Shown: positions 1 to 8,270 of the stretch, one piece after another
How positions within the stretch are numbered: position 1 is the first letter of the stretch
Layout of the letters: every line of letters starts with the position of its first letter
Program-made: the position numbers and the translations under genes
NCBI RefSeq assembly: GCF_024586915.1
Contig: NZ_JANBVS010000010.1
Coordinates: forward strand, 124,001-188,000
Origin: Bradyrhizobium sp. SRS-191
Lineage (GTDB): Bacteria; Pseudomonadota; Alphaproteobacteria; Rhizobiales; Xanthobacteraceae
Reading direction: 5' to 3'
Length of the DNA: 64,000 nucleotides
Notes under the pieces: generated by a model
What the model was told of the DNA's origin: nothing
What the model saw: the letters and a program-made list of their open reading frames with translations, nothing else
Database searches by the model: none

Positions 1-1005
1 GCGATGCACACCAACGAATGGGGCGTGATCGCGGCGCGGAGCCTGTTCGATGACATGTTCACCGCCAATGATGCGATGTCGACGGCCATCCAGCTCACAT
101 TTACGTTCGAGACCGGCTTCACCAATCTGCAGTTCCTCGGCATGGCCTCCGACGCGCTGCATGTCGGCGACATCGAGTTCGGTGCGCTGATCTCCTCGAT
201 CCAGACCGACGAGGCGCGGCATTCGCAGCAGGGCGAGCCGACACTGAAGATCATGATCAACAACGGCAGGAAGGCCGAGGCGCAGAAGATGGTCGACCAG
301 ATGTTCTGGCGATCGTGGAAGCTGTTCGCGCTGCTGACCGGTATCTCCATGGACTACTACACGCCGCTGGAAAGCCGGACGATGTCGTTCAAGGAGTTCA
401 TGCAGGATTGGATCTGCCGGCAGTTCATGGACCAGTTCAAGGACCTCGGCATGAACGTGCCATGGTACTGGGAGGAGCACTTCCTGCCGGAGCTCGACTG
501 GGTCCATCACGCCTATCACATGGGCGTCTGGTTCTGGCGACCGACCGTGTGGTGGAATCCGGACGCCGGCGTGTCCGCCGCCGAGCGCGACTGGCTGGAG
601 CAGAAATATCCCGGCTGGAACGACCGCTTCGGCAAGAAGTGGGACGTGATCGGCGACAACGTGCGCACCGGCCAGATCGAGAAGACCTATCCGGCGACCC
701 TGCCGATCGTCTGCAATTGCTGCCACATCCCGATCTGCAGCCCGAGCATCGGCAAGGCGCCGCGCATCACCACGCATAACGGCCGCAAGCTGAACTTCTG
801 CTGCGAGGTCTGCGAGTGGGTGTGGAAGAGCCAGCCCGAGCGCTACGATACTCACCTCTCGATTGTCGACCGCTTCCTGGCCGGCCACATCCAGCCGCCG
901 ACCTTGGAAGGCGCGCTGCAATACATGGGCATCACGCCCGACGTCGCCGGCAACGACGCCCAGGACTACGCCTGGCACGGCGCATCCCGCCTCGCGGCGG
1001 AGTGA
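1..1005 (+). CDS. tmoA: Soluble diiron monooxygenase alpha (hydroxylase large) subunit, 5'-truncated by window
   Basis: This is the catalytic subunit of a toluene-4-monooxygenase/isoprene-monooxygenase type hydroxylase, which uses O2 and a diiron centre to oxidise a hydrocarbon. Reading is open to base 1, so the N-terminal part with the first carboxylate ligands and first ExxH lies outside the window. Visible are a ligand Glu in FETGF and, 34 residues later, the second diiron motif DEARHSQ, the same spacing as TmoA E197/E231/H234. A C-terminal cysteine-rich segment (CNCCHIPIC, then FCCEVCEW) matches the zinc-ribbon/YHS-like tail of this family. It heads the six-gene order alpha, gamma, Rieske, effector, beta, reductase. 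The actual substrate cannot be read from the sequence. Confidence 0.93.
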   Translation, partial: AMHTNEWGVIAARSLFDDMFTANDAMSTAIQLTFTFETGFTNLQFLGMASDALHVGDIEFGALISSIQTDEARHSQQGEPTLKIMINNGRKAEAQKMVDQMFWRSWKLFALLTGISMDYYTPLESRTMSFKEFMQDWICRQFMDQFKDLGMNVPWYWEEHFLPELDWVHHAYHMGVWFWRPTVWWNPDAGVSAAERDWLEQKYPGWNDRFGKKWDVIGDNVRTGQIEKTYPATLPIVCNCCHIPICSPSIGKAPRITTHNGRKLNFCCEVCEWVWKSQPERYDTHLSIVDRFLAGHIQPPTLEGALQYMGITPDVAGNDAQDYAWHGASRLAAE

Positions 1006-1100
1006 TCTGCTCGCGGCTGACAGCATAGACAGAGAGGCGCCGCTCACGAGCGGCCCGACCGCGACATCACAACAGATAACAACACATCTGGGAGGCAAGC

Positions 1101-1346
1101 GTGGCCCTGTTCCCGCTCCAAGCCAATTTCCGCGGCGACTTCGTCGTCCTGCTCATCCCCGTCGACGACAGCGACGACATGAGCATCGTGGCCGACAAGG
1201 TCGCGCAGCACGCAGTCGGACTGCGCGTCGCCGAGAAGAGCGCGCCGAAATGCGTCTATCACAACGGCCGCGAGCTGCCGTCGTCGATGACGGTCGCGCA
1301 ATCCGGCATCCAGCCGATGGATTGGATCGAGGTGGCCTATGTCTGA
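1101..1346 (+). CDS. tmoB: Diiron monooxygenase gamma subunit (TmoB-like)
   Basis: This 81-residue protein matches the size and order of the small gamma subunit of the (alpha beta gamma)2 hydroxylase, a structural subunit that packs on the alpha subunit. It opens with ALFPLQANFRGDFVV and ends with QPMDWIEVAYV, as TmoB-type proteins do. The start is a GTG at 1101 with a strong GGAGG about 6 bases upstream. The stop overlaps the start of the Rieske gene by 8 bases, implying translational coupling. The 95-base gap after the alpha gene holds nothing else I can identify. Confidence 0.88.
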   Translation: MALFPLQANFRGDFVVLLIPVDDSDDMSIVADKVAQHAVGLRVAEKSAPKCVYHNGRELPSSMTVAQSGIQPMDWIEVAYV

Positions 1347-1719
1347 CGATGCCAGCGTGACATGGCGGCAAGTCGCCACTCTGGACGACCTCTGGGAGGG
1401 CGACTTTCTCGGCGTCGAGGTCGACGGCGAGGAGGTGATCGTGGTGCATCTGCCGGGCGGCGAACTGCGCTGCTTCCAGGGCATGTGCCCGCACCAGGAG
1501 ATCCTGCTGGCCGACGGCAAGGTCGATTTCCAAGCCGGCACCATCACCTGCTCGGCCCATGAGTGGGAGTTCAGCATGGAGGACGGCCGCGGCCTCAACC
1601 CGCGCGACTGCCGCCTCTTCCGCTACGAGGTGAAGAAGGAAGGCGAAGCCATTCTCGTCGGCGTGCCCCATGACGGCCGGCTGCGCCGCCTGCGCCACAA
1701 GACCGAACAGGATGCATAG
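1339..1719 (+). CDS. tmoC: Rieske [2Fe-2S] ferredoxin of the diiron monooxygenase
   Basis: This 126-residue soluble Rieske ferredoxin carries electrons from the reductase to the diiron hydroxylase. The cluster-binding motifs are plain: CPH (C-x-H) and, after a spacer of about 16 residues, CSAHEW (C-x2-H), with both Cys and both His present. The length is slightly above TmoC (about 112 residues) because of a charged C-terminal tail (RLRRLRHKTEQDA). A Rieske carrier between hydroxylase and reductase marks the group-2 (toluene/isoprene/alkene) class rather than the methane or phenol classes, which lack it. Confidence 0.92.
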   Translation: MSDDASVTWRQVATLDDLWEGDFLGVEVDGEEVIVVHLPGGELRCFQGMCPHQEILLADGKVDFQAGTITCSAHEWEFSMEDGRGLNPRDCRLFRYEVKKEGEAILVGVPHDGRLRRLRHKTEQDA

Positions 1720-1729
1720 GACGAAGCTC

Positions 1730-2032
1730 ATGACCACGACAGCAGCACCGAAACTGGTCGGCCCCGTCATCCGCGGCGTCGACGAGGACATCATCGACGC
1801 CGTGATCGCAGCAAGCGAGCAGGACAATCCTGACGCCGAGATCGTCGTCGAGGACCGCGGCGGCTACGTCCGCATCCAGGCCGATCGGAATTTTCGCCTG
1901 ACGCAGAAGAGCATGCAGGCGGCGCTGGGCCGGCCGTTCCGGCTCGCCGAGATCGAGCCGAGCCTGGTGTCGTTCGGCGGCCGGCTCGATTCGATGGACG
2001 ACGAATGGGTCTGGACCATCCATACAGCATAA
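1730..2032 (+). CDS. tmoD: Diiron monooxygenase effector/coupling protein (TmoD-like)
   Basis: This 100-residue, cofactor-free effector binds the hydroxylase and couples electron transfer to oxygen activation. The usual family length is about 100. It contains VGPVIRGVDEDIIDAVI and the conserved RFRLT-like strand, here NFRLTQKSMQAALG, typical of MmoB/TmoD proteins. I chose the ATG at 1730, 11 bases after the Rieske stop and preceded by AGGA. A longer in-frame extension from 1670 would overlap the Rieske gene and reads as out-of-frame sequence. It lies at the expected fourth position of the operon. Confidence 0.9.
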   Translation: MTTTAAPKLVGPVIRGVDEDIIDAVIAASEQDNPDAEIVVEDRGGYVRIQADRNFRLTQKSMQAALGRPFRLAEIEPSLVSFGGRLDSMDDEWVWTIHTA

Positions 2033-2050
2033 ATTCCGGGAGGACACGTC

Positions 2051-3076
2051 ATGACCGCAATGACCGCGAAGCCGGCTGCGCGCAAGCAGAAGAAGACCTG
2101 GAGCCTGTGGACCGAACGCCGGCTGCCGTCGGAATACGAGGCCGTCACCTACAAGTTCCACAGCCATTTCCGCCGCGCACCGGCGCCGTTCGAATTGTCG
2201 GAGAGCTGGCCGGTCAACCAGTTCTATCTGCAGAATCGCGAGGGCTCGAGGTTCAACCTCGATGATTGGGAGGGCTATCGCGATCCCCTCACCTACACCT
2301 ATCGGCGTTATGTCACCGATCAGAAGGATCGCGAGGTCTATTGCGACAATCTGATCGACGAGTTCGAACGCCAGGACAGCTATCGCAAGCTGCCGGCTGC
2401 GTGGCTCGACTTCCTGGGCCAGGCCTATCTGCCGGTGCGTTTCCCCGGACATGCGATGCAGATGAGCGCGGCCTATGTCGCGCAAATGGCGCCGTCCGCC
2501 TTCGTCACCAACACCTTCTACTTCCAGATGGGCAACGAGATGCGCCGGGTGCAGCGCCAGGCCTATCTGGCCAAGGCGCTCGCGCTCGATACCGGACGCC
2601 CGGAGCTCGCCGACAGCGGCATTGCCCGAACGATCTGGACGCAGGCACCGCAATGGCAGGGTTTGCGCGAGTTGGTCGAGAAGCAGCTGATCGCCTATGA
2701 CTGGGGCGAGGCCTTCGTCTCCCGCAATCTGGTGCTGCGGCCGATCTTCGATCACATCTTCAATCGCGAAATTGCCGAGCTTGCGCGCGCGAACGACGAT
2801 GACCTGCTGGCGCTGCTGCACGACGACTTCCGCAACTACGACGAAGCCTATGCGGTCGAGACCACCAAGGCCCTGGTGGCCTACGCCATAGGCAAGGTTC
2901 CGGCACATGCGGATCTGCTGCGGGAGTGGATTGCCAAGTGGCTGCCGCTTGGCGAGCGCGCCGCACGCGGCCTCAGCGAGGCGCTGTCCACCGCGCCGGC
3001 CGCCGACGGTATGCAGACGATCCTCAACCGCACCATGACCGCCCAGGCCAGGCTGGTTGCGGAGTGCGGCTTGTAG
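2051..3076 (+). CDS. tmoE: Diiron monooxygenase beta (hydroxylase small) subunit
   Basis: This 341-residue beta subunit of the hydroxylase core is structurally related to the alpha subunit but does not bind iron. It strongly resembles TmoE along its length: TWSLWTERRLPSEYE near the start, MQMSAAYVAQMAP in the middle, and WQGLRELVEKQL followed by DWGEAF around residues 200-225. TmoE is about 327 residues. The ATG at 2051 follows GGGAGGA with good spacing; a second ATG lies three codons later. The gene is 18 bases behind the effector, as in a polycistronic unit. Confidence 0.93.
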   Translation: MTAMTAKPAARKQKKTWSLWTERRLPSEYEAVTYKFHSHFRRAPAPFELSESWPVNQFYLQNREGSRFNLDDWEGYRDPLTYTYRRYVTDQKDREVYCDNLIDEFERQDSYRKLPAAWLDFLGQAYLPVRFPGHAMQMSAAYVAQMAPSAFVTNTFYFQMGNEMRRVQRQAYLAKALALDTGRPELADSGIARTIWTQAPQWQGLRELVEKQLIAYDWGEAFVSRNLVLRPIFDHIFNREIAELARANDDDLLALLHDDFRNYDEAYAVETTKALVAYAIGKVPAHADLLREWIAKWLPLGERAARGLSEALSTAPAADGMQTILNRTMTAQARLVAECGL

Positions 3077-3132
3077 TTGGCAGGCGCGGTCCGTGTGCTG
3101 CGCAAACCGCCAAGCCCGGAAGGATGGCCTTC

Positions 3133-4122
3133 ATGACCCGGCAACTCCGCATCGAGCCCGATGGTGTCGCAGTCGACATCGCCGACCATGCCACCATCCT
3201 GCAGGCCGCGCGGCGTGGGGGCGTCGCGCTGCCTTACGAATGCGGCTGGGGAAGTTGCGGGGCATGCAAGGTGACGATCGTCGACGGACAGGTCGATCTG
3301 ATGTTTCCGGGTGCGCCGGCCGTCAATCCGCGCGATGCGCGGCGCAACCGCATTCTTGCCTGCCAGTCGCGCGCGATCTCCGACATCACCATCGCGCGCG
3401 GTCCCGGCGAATGGTCCGCGCCGGTGCCGCGATGCGTCGAGCGAGAGGCGATCCTATCGGATGTCGAGGATCTCGCGCCGGAGATTCGCCAGTTCAGCTT
3501 CGAGACGTCCGAGCCGATCGCTTTCCGGCCCGGCCAATATGCGATCCTGCATCTCGGCGATAGCCTGCGGCGCTGCTACTCGATGTGCAACCTGCCCGGC
3601 GGCAGACTCCTGCAGTTCATCGCCAAGCGCTACGATGGCGGCAGAGGCAGCAATACGCTCGCGGCACTGGCGCCCGGCGCGCGCCTCACCATCGAGGCGC
3701 CGTTCGGCGCCTGCACCTTGCGGCGCCAGCCCGGCCGTAAGGTGTTCGTGGCGGGCGGCACCGGCGTCGCCCCGATCCTTGCGATGTTGCGCGAGGCGGC
3801 CGCCGCGCGTCTCGATTTCGAAGCGCCGGTGGATATCCTGTACGGCGCACGCGCTCCGACCGATCTCGCCGCTGGTGACATGCTGGCGGCGGCGGTCGCA
3901 CGGATTCCCCACGCCCGCTATTTGCCCGTGGTCGAAATCGCGCCGCCGGGTTGGCCGCATGCGTCGGGCTTCGTCACCGACGCCATCACATCGACGATCG
4001 CCGCGCCGGCCGCGGCCGAGTTCTACGTCGCCGGACCTCCGGTGATGGTGAACGCAGTCAAGTCGCTGCTGCGCAGCGCCGACGTTCCGATCACGCAGCT
4101 TCACTATGACAGTTTCGGCTAG
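3133..4122 (+). CDS. tmoF: Monooxygenase NADH:ferredoxin oxidoreductase (FAD, [2Fe-2S])
   Basis: This reductase supplies electrons from NAD(P)H to the Rieske ferredoxin. The N-terminal plant-type ferredoxin domain shows CGWGSCGAC (C-x4-C-x2-C) and a fourth Cys in ILACQSR about 35 residues later. It is followed by a flavin-binding barrel (FRPGQYAIL, then RCYSMC, the usual RxYS) and an NAD domain beginning VAGGTGVAPILAML. The length is about 329 residues, normal for TmoF (326). I favour the ATG at 3133 because GGAAGG sits at the right distance; an in-frame ATG at 3124 overlaps that site. It completes the monooxygenase gene set. Confidence 0.92.
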   Translation: MTRQLRIEPDGVAVDIADHATILQAARRGGVALPYECGWGSCGACKVTIVDGQVDLMFPGAPAVNPRDARRNRILACQSRAISDITIARGPGEWSAPVPRCVEREAILSDVEDLAPEIRQFSFETSEPIAFRPGQYAILHLGDSLRRCYSMCNLPGGRLLQFIAKRYDGGRGSNTLAALAPGARLTIEAPFGACTLRRQPGRKVFVAGGTGVAPILAMLREAAAARLDFEAPVDILYGARAPTDLAAGDMLAAAVARIPHARYLPVVEIAPPGWPHASGFVTDAITSTIAAPAAAEFYVAGPPVMVNAVKSLLRSADVPITQLHYDSFG

Positions 4123-4660
4123 CCGAAGGTTGCACGGGATTCCCCCGGCCTGGGCGATGGCCCCGGGACTGCGCCGCCTTGCGGCACGTCGCGGCGGCCG
4201 CCCGCGACTGGCATCGACATGGCCATGCCACCAGCTCGACGATGCCGCATCCCCCAGTTTCGCCGCGCAACTTGGCTGCTACGCGCGCGCGCTGTCCGGC
4301 GTCGACGAGGTCCCTGCGCCGCTGAAGGCCGCCGGCCGCGCCTTCGCGCTCGATGGCGCCCACGCCATGGGCCAGCCGGAGGCGTTCGTTTTCGCCCCGG
4401 TCTGGCTCATCGTTCGTCCGGATGGATCACTGCACCTGGCCTTGCGGCCCAAATGGGCGCAGAAGGTTGCGGCCAAGGGCTGGGGCACGGTGCATCCCTT
4501 CGCGCGCTACATGGCCGGCGCCGTGCCGCCGCAGAGCCTGATCATCTACGCGCCGCGCGATGAGAGCGAGCTGGCCATTGCCATACGCATCATCGCGGCG
4601 GCGCATTGTTACGCGACCGGCCGCATCGGCGAAGTCGCGCTCCCGGACAGCCGGTGGTGA
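4106..4660 (+). CDS. DUF5519/luciferase-domain-like protein
   Basis: This 184-residue protein begins 17 bases inside the reductase gene, so it is probably translated with it. The C-terminal half contains HPFARYMAGAVPPQS and IIYAPRDESELAIAIRI, a pattern I associate with the small luciferase/DUF5519 domain, although I cannot confirm this by search. The first 60 residues are rich in Arg and Ala and look poorly conserved. A later start at ATG 4157 is possible. No signal peptide or cofactor motif is visible. Its place right behind the reductase suggests an accessory role to the monooxygenase, but the function is unknown. Confidence 0.55.
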   Translation: MTVSASRRLHGIPPAWAMAPGLRRLAARRGGRPRLASTWPCHQLDDAASPSFAAQLGCYARALSGVDEVPAPLKAAGRAFALDGAHAMGQPEAFVFAPVWLIVRPDGSLHLALRPKWAQKVAAKGWGTVHPFARYMAGAVPPQSLIIYAPRDESELAIAIRIIAAAHCYATGRIGEVALPDSRW

Positions 4661-4663
4661 ACG

Positions 4664-5116
4664 ATGACGGAGCTCTCGGCCAAGTCCAATACAGGCGACG
4701 CCAAGCAGTTTCTCGTCCGGCTTGAGCGGCCGGATCGCATCTACAGCTTCCTCGCGGCGGCGGACGAGTATCTCCTCTATGCCATGATCGATGCCGGAAT
4801 CGACAGTCCCTACATCTGCGAGCAAGGCTGGTGCATCGCCTGCGCGGCGCGTCTTCTGGCGGGCAGCGTCGATCGCTCCGGCGCGCTCACGGTATATCCC
4901 GAGGACGTCGAGGCCGGCTTTCTTCTGCTGTGCTCGACCATGCCGCGTTCCGACCTCATCCTGAGCCAGGATGAGCGTCAAACCCGCAGAGACATGATGC
5001 AACATCGGATCGAGCACAACTGTCTTGCACGCGCCTATCCGCCGGGAGCCCGCTCCCGTTTCCGTCGCGGACGCGCCGCGGCCCACGTCGACACGCGCGA
5101 TGACCACTCGTCATGA
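4664..5116 (+). CDS. Plant-type [2Fe-2S] ferredoxin
   Basis: This 150-residue protein has a chloroplast-type ferredoxin core: CEQGWCIAC gives C-x4-C-x2-C and a fourth Cys follows in FLLLCSTMP about 30 residues later. It starts three bases after the preceding stop and is part of the monooxygenase transcription unit. The operon already has a Rieske carrier and a ferredoxin domain in the reductase, so this is a third iron-sulfur electron carrier. By analogy with XylT-type ferredoxins it could re-reduce a downstream enzyme, but that is inference. The last 35 residues are Arg-rich and disordered-looking; the true end may simply be read-through into non-conserved sequence. Confidence 0.8.
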   Translation: MTELSAKSNTGDAKQFLVRLERPDRIYSFLAAADEYLLYAMIDAGIDSPYICEQGWCIACAARLLAGSVDRSGALTVYPEDVEAGFLLLCSTMPRSDLILSQDERQTRRDMMQHRIEHNCLARAYPPGARSRFRRGRAAAHVDTRDDHSS

Positions 5117-6217
5117 TCCTGGTGCACGGCCTTCTTCGCAACAGCGCGTGACGATCGCGAAACGAGCCCTCTTCAGCGAGCTGGGATGCGCGAGAATGCG
5201 AAGATGATCTGATCCGACGGTGCAAGGGAGACGTGCGCGACAAACTGGCACGACGGACACTTAGTGCATACCGGGCATGCGAGGTTGCCCGTCGGGCAGA
5301 GGATCATCCAGTCGATTAGCGAAAGCGAAGGAGTACCGAGGCAAAGCCTCAACCTTCTCCATGAGCACGCTGGTCTCGATTCAGCTGCCGCTCGGAGGTG
5401 CGGAGCTCCCCCCTCCCGGTGAGGAGCGCCGTACCACCGGAAGACCGTGACCGTGACAACGACCCTTTCATAACGGTCCTCCGGTCGGGTGACGCCCTCC
5501 CTCCGTCCCGCTCCCGCCGGCGCTCGCTCATCCCTGATCGTCGCTGGATTCTAGCCTTGCTTGTCGCCACGCAGCGGATTGCGGTCGTCTCGTTCCGACC
5601 ATGCTTCGCATGATGAGCTGAACTTTCGCCGCTCGCCCCAGGCGCGACCAGCCATGCATCGGCATGAAGTCAAACCCTCCGTCCGTGCATCGCGAATGTC
5701 CGTGACAGACGCGACCGACTCACCCGCTCTCGAATGACACGACCACTTCTGCTCGTCCTTTCACTCTGATATCAGCTCTCCGACTCGATCAGCCTCACAG
5801 AAATTGCCTTAGGATGAGCGGTATTATAATACTTTATCAAAAGCGAATACGTCCTCCAACTCTCGCTCGGCCTAGTCGCGTCCGCACCTTGGCGGACTTT
5901 CCTCGACCACCTGACCCGCAAAGAGTTCGACGTTCTCCACAAGCTCGATGATCGCCGCCCCGAGCCTGTCGTTCAGCCGATTGCCTCCGCCGATCACCGA
6001 AAGCACCGCCATTCGTCGGCGGGCTTGGCTCGACTTGCCTGCCTGCGGCCGTTAGAGCCTGCGGGAGACAATTCCCGACATGTCGCACGCGTTCTTAGTT
6101 GCGACCCATTCGAGCTTCCATGGCAGACGCGGACGACGCTCGGTCCGTCAGCCCGACAGAATAGTCCTTGTATTGACCAGACCCAGGGTATCTTGTGATG
6201 AAGCCTGCCAGTGAAAG
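5117..6217. other. Gene-free spacer between the monooxygenase operon and the polysaccharide locus
   Basis: I see no convincing gene in this 1.1 kb. The first 300 bases hold a partial dispersed repeat (listed separately). The rest shows short unrelated open frames on both strands without conserved-looking sequence or ribosome sites. A locally AT-rich patch (about 5815-5850, with TATTATAATACTTTATC) is unusual for the window and could be a promoter region. The spacer separates two functionally unrelated loci and may be an old insertion junction. Confidence 0.6.
5147..5430 (+). repeat. Partial, diverged copy of dispersed intergenic repeat (3' part)
   Basis: The stretch beginning ACGATCGCGAAACG, through CTCTTCAGCGAGC, GTGCGCGACAAACTGGCACG and GGGCATGCGAGGTTGCCCGTCG, matches the 3' part of the repeats at 31797-32347 and 57297-57900 with scattered substitutions and small indels. 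Weaker similarity to the copy at 57.3 kb continues past 5340 to about 5430. The 5' part containing the paired hairpins is absent here. Confidence 0.75.
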
Positions 6218-7174
6218 ATGAATACCTGTACAATCAAAATGAAAGATCATCCGTCTTTATCCACCAAGCGCGTCGCAATATTGCTTGGAACCTGGAATGG
6301 AGCCTTGTATCTGCCGGAGCAACTCGACTCATACAAGCGGCAGACCCATCGCGAATGGCAACTTTACGTCTCCGACGACGGATCAGAGGACGACACGCTC
6401 AATTTGATCCAGCGCTTCAAAACGACAGTGCAGCAGGCTGTCGAGATTGTGGTCGGACCCCAACGTGGATTTGCGGCGAACTACCTTAGCCTCGTCAAGC
6501 ATCCAACCATCGAAGGCGATTATTTTGCCTTCAGCGACCAGGACGACATATGGCACTCAGACAAGCTTGAGCGCGCCGTGGCTTGGCTGGACACGATACC
6601 CGAAGACGTACCAGGGCTGTATTGCTCTCGTACCGATTTGATCGACGCTTCTGGTAGACCAATCGGACGTTCACCGCTGTTCGTCCGACCACCGAGCTTT
6701 CAGAACGCACTCGTCGAGAATATCGGCGGAGGCAATACGATGGTATTCAATCGCGCTGCAAAACGACTCGTCGAGCAAATCAGGAATGAGATCGTATCGC
6801 ACGATTGGGCCACCTACCAACTCGTCACAGCGGTTGGGGGGGCAGTCTGTTACGATTCGATTCCGAGCCTTTCTTACCGGCAGCACTCTTCGAATGCGCA
6901 AGGATCAAACCGGCACCTGTCGGCGCGCCTGCGGCGAATTCAGATGCTCAGCGCCGGGCGCTTTGCTCGATGGATCGATACCAATATCAGCTTTCTTCAA
7001 GATTTTATGTCCCAGATGACACCCGAAAACCGCAAGACCTTCGAGCTTTTCAAGAGAGCCAGGATTGGCACCCTGCCGTCTCGTCTAGGCAATTTGAAGC
7101 GATCCGGCGTTTATCGGCAGACAGCTCTCGACAACATCGGTCTTAAGATCGCGGCAACGTTCAGGCGATTTTGA
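6218..7174 (+). CDS. Glycosyltransferase family 2 (rhamnosyltransferase-like)
   Basis: This 318-residue cytoplasmic GT-A glycosyltransferase starts with VAILLGTWNGALYLPEQLDS. It has the nucleotide-sugar motif SDDGSEDDT around residue 50 and SDQDDIWHSDKL around residue 105, the pattern of O-antigen rhamnosyl/galactosyl transferases. It sits immediately upstream of the dTDP-rhamnose genes, so rhamnose transfer is the likely but unproven role. Two Met starts, 6218 and 6239, are possible; I keep the first. Codon use is less GC-rich than in the flanking operons, as often seen in O-antigen loci. Confidence 0.85.
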   Translation: MNTCTIKMKDHPSLSTKRVAILLGTWNGALYLPEQLDSYKRQTHREWQLYVSDDGSEDDTLNLIQRFKTTVQQAVEIVVGPQRGFAANYLSLVKHPTIEGDYFAFSDQDDIWHSDKLERAVAWLDTIPEDVPGLYCSRTDLIDASGRPIGRSPLFVRPPSFQNALVENIGGGNTMVFNRAAKRLVEQIRNEIVSHDWATYQLVTAVGGAVCYDSIPSLSYRQHSSNAQGSNRHLSARLRRIQMLSAGRFARWIDTNISFLQDFMSQMTPENRKTFELFKRARIGTLPSRLGNLKRSGVYRQTALDNIGLKIAATFRRF

Positions 7175-7193
7175 ATCGATGGGGATTGCGGCG

Positions 7194-8270
7194 ATGGCGG
7201 AGCTTGGGTCCCGCACCATTTTGGTTACCGGTGGCGCGGGATTCATCGGCGCGAACTTCATACTCGATTGGTTCGCAACGAATGATTCGCCCGTCGTCAC
7301 GTTGGATAAACTCACCTATGCCGGCAACATCAAGAATCTAGCGGCTTTGCATGGCAACCCGAAGCATATGTTCGTGCGGGGCGACATCGGCGACGTGGAT
7401 CTCGTTCAATCGTTGCTGGCTCGCATGAGGCCCAGCGCGATCGTGAATTTCGCCGCCGAGTCGCATGTCGACCGGTCCATTCACGGACCCGGAGATTTCA
7501 TCAGCACCAACATCGAGGGCACCTTCCGCCTGCTGGAGTGCACAAAAGAATACTGGCTAGGACTACCGGCTCACGAGCAAGAAAGCTTTCGCTTCCTGCA
7601 TATCTCCACAGACGAGGTTTACGGCTCGCTCACGCCAGCCGGCCCACCGTTCAGCGAGACCGATCGCTATATGCCAAACAGCCCTTACGCCGCCTCAAAG
7701 GCCGCGTCAGACCACCTCGTGCGAGCTTGGCATCATACCTACGGTTTGCCGACCATGATTACGAACTGTTCAAACAATTACGGGCCCTACCAGTTTCCGG
7801 AAAAGCTTATCCCGCTGATCATCGATCGAGCTCTCAAGATTCAACCGCTTCCAATCTACGGTGACGGACAGCACGTGCGTGACTGGCTCTACGTGGGCGA
7901 TCATTGCCGTGCCATTCGGCTGGTCCTGGCCAACAGCCGGCCCGGCGAAACCTACAATATCGGTGGGAACAACGAGAGAACCAATCTCGACGTGGTAACC
8001 ACGATCTGCACGATCCTCGATCGCATCAGACCGCGCCCAGACACACGATCTTATGCGGAGCAAATACAGTTTGTGAAAGATCGGCCTGGGCACGACCGGC
8101 GCTATGCTATAGATGCGGATAAGATCAGACGCGATCTCGGCTGGCGACCGGTCGAAACCTTCGAAATCGGCCTTGAAAAGACGGTTGACTGGTATCTCAA
8201 CGCCAGGGACTGGGTCGCGGACGTGACCAGCGGCGCTTATCGAGATTGGGCTCAGAAACACGACGAATGA
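7194..8270 (+). CDS. rfbB: dTDP-glucose 4,6-dehydratase
   Basis: Second step of dTDP-L-rhamnose synthesis: converts dTDP-glucose to dTDP-4-keto-6-deoxyglucose with bound NAD. The Rossmann motif TGGAGFIG is at residues 12-19, FAAESHVDRS follows, and the catalytic YAASK is near residue 165. STDEVYGSL, a hallmark of this enzyme, is also present. From the ATG at 7194 (GGGGA upstream) the protein is 358 residues; an upstream ATG at 7179 would add five. Its stop overlaps the start of rfbD by four bases (ATGA). Confidence 0.95.
   Translation: MAELGSRTILVTGGAGFIGANFILDWFATNDSPVVTLDKLTYAGNIKNLAALHGNPKHMFVRGDIGDVDLVQSLLARMRPSAIVNFAAESHVDRSIHGPGDFISTNIEGTFRLLECTKEYWLGLPAHEQESFRFLHISTDEVYGSLTPAGPPFSETDRYMPNSPYAASKAASDHLVRAWHHTYGLPTMITNCSNNYGPYQFPEKLIPLIIDRALKIQPLPIYGDGQHVRDWLYVGDHCRAIRLVLANSRPGETYNIGGNNERTNLDVVTTICTILDRIRPRPDTRSYAEQIQFVKDRPGHDRRYAIDADKIRRDLGWRPVETFEIGLEKTVDWYLNARDWVADVTSGAYRDWAQKHDE

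Noticed and set aside
1595..2908. 437-codon minus-strand frame opposite the monooxygenase genes
   Set aside because: It runs through the ends of several recognised plus-strand genes and shows no protein motif.
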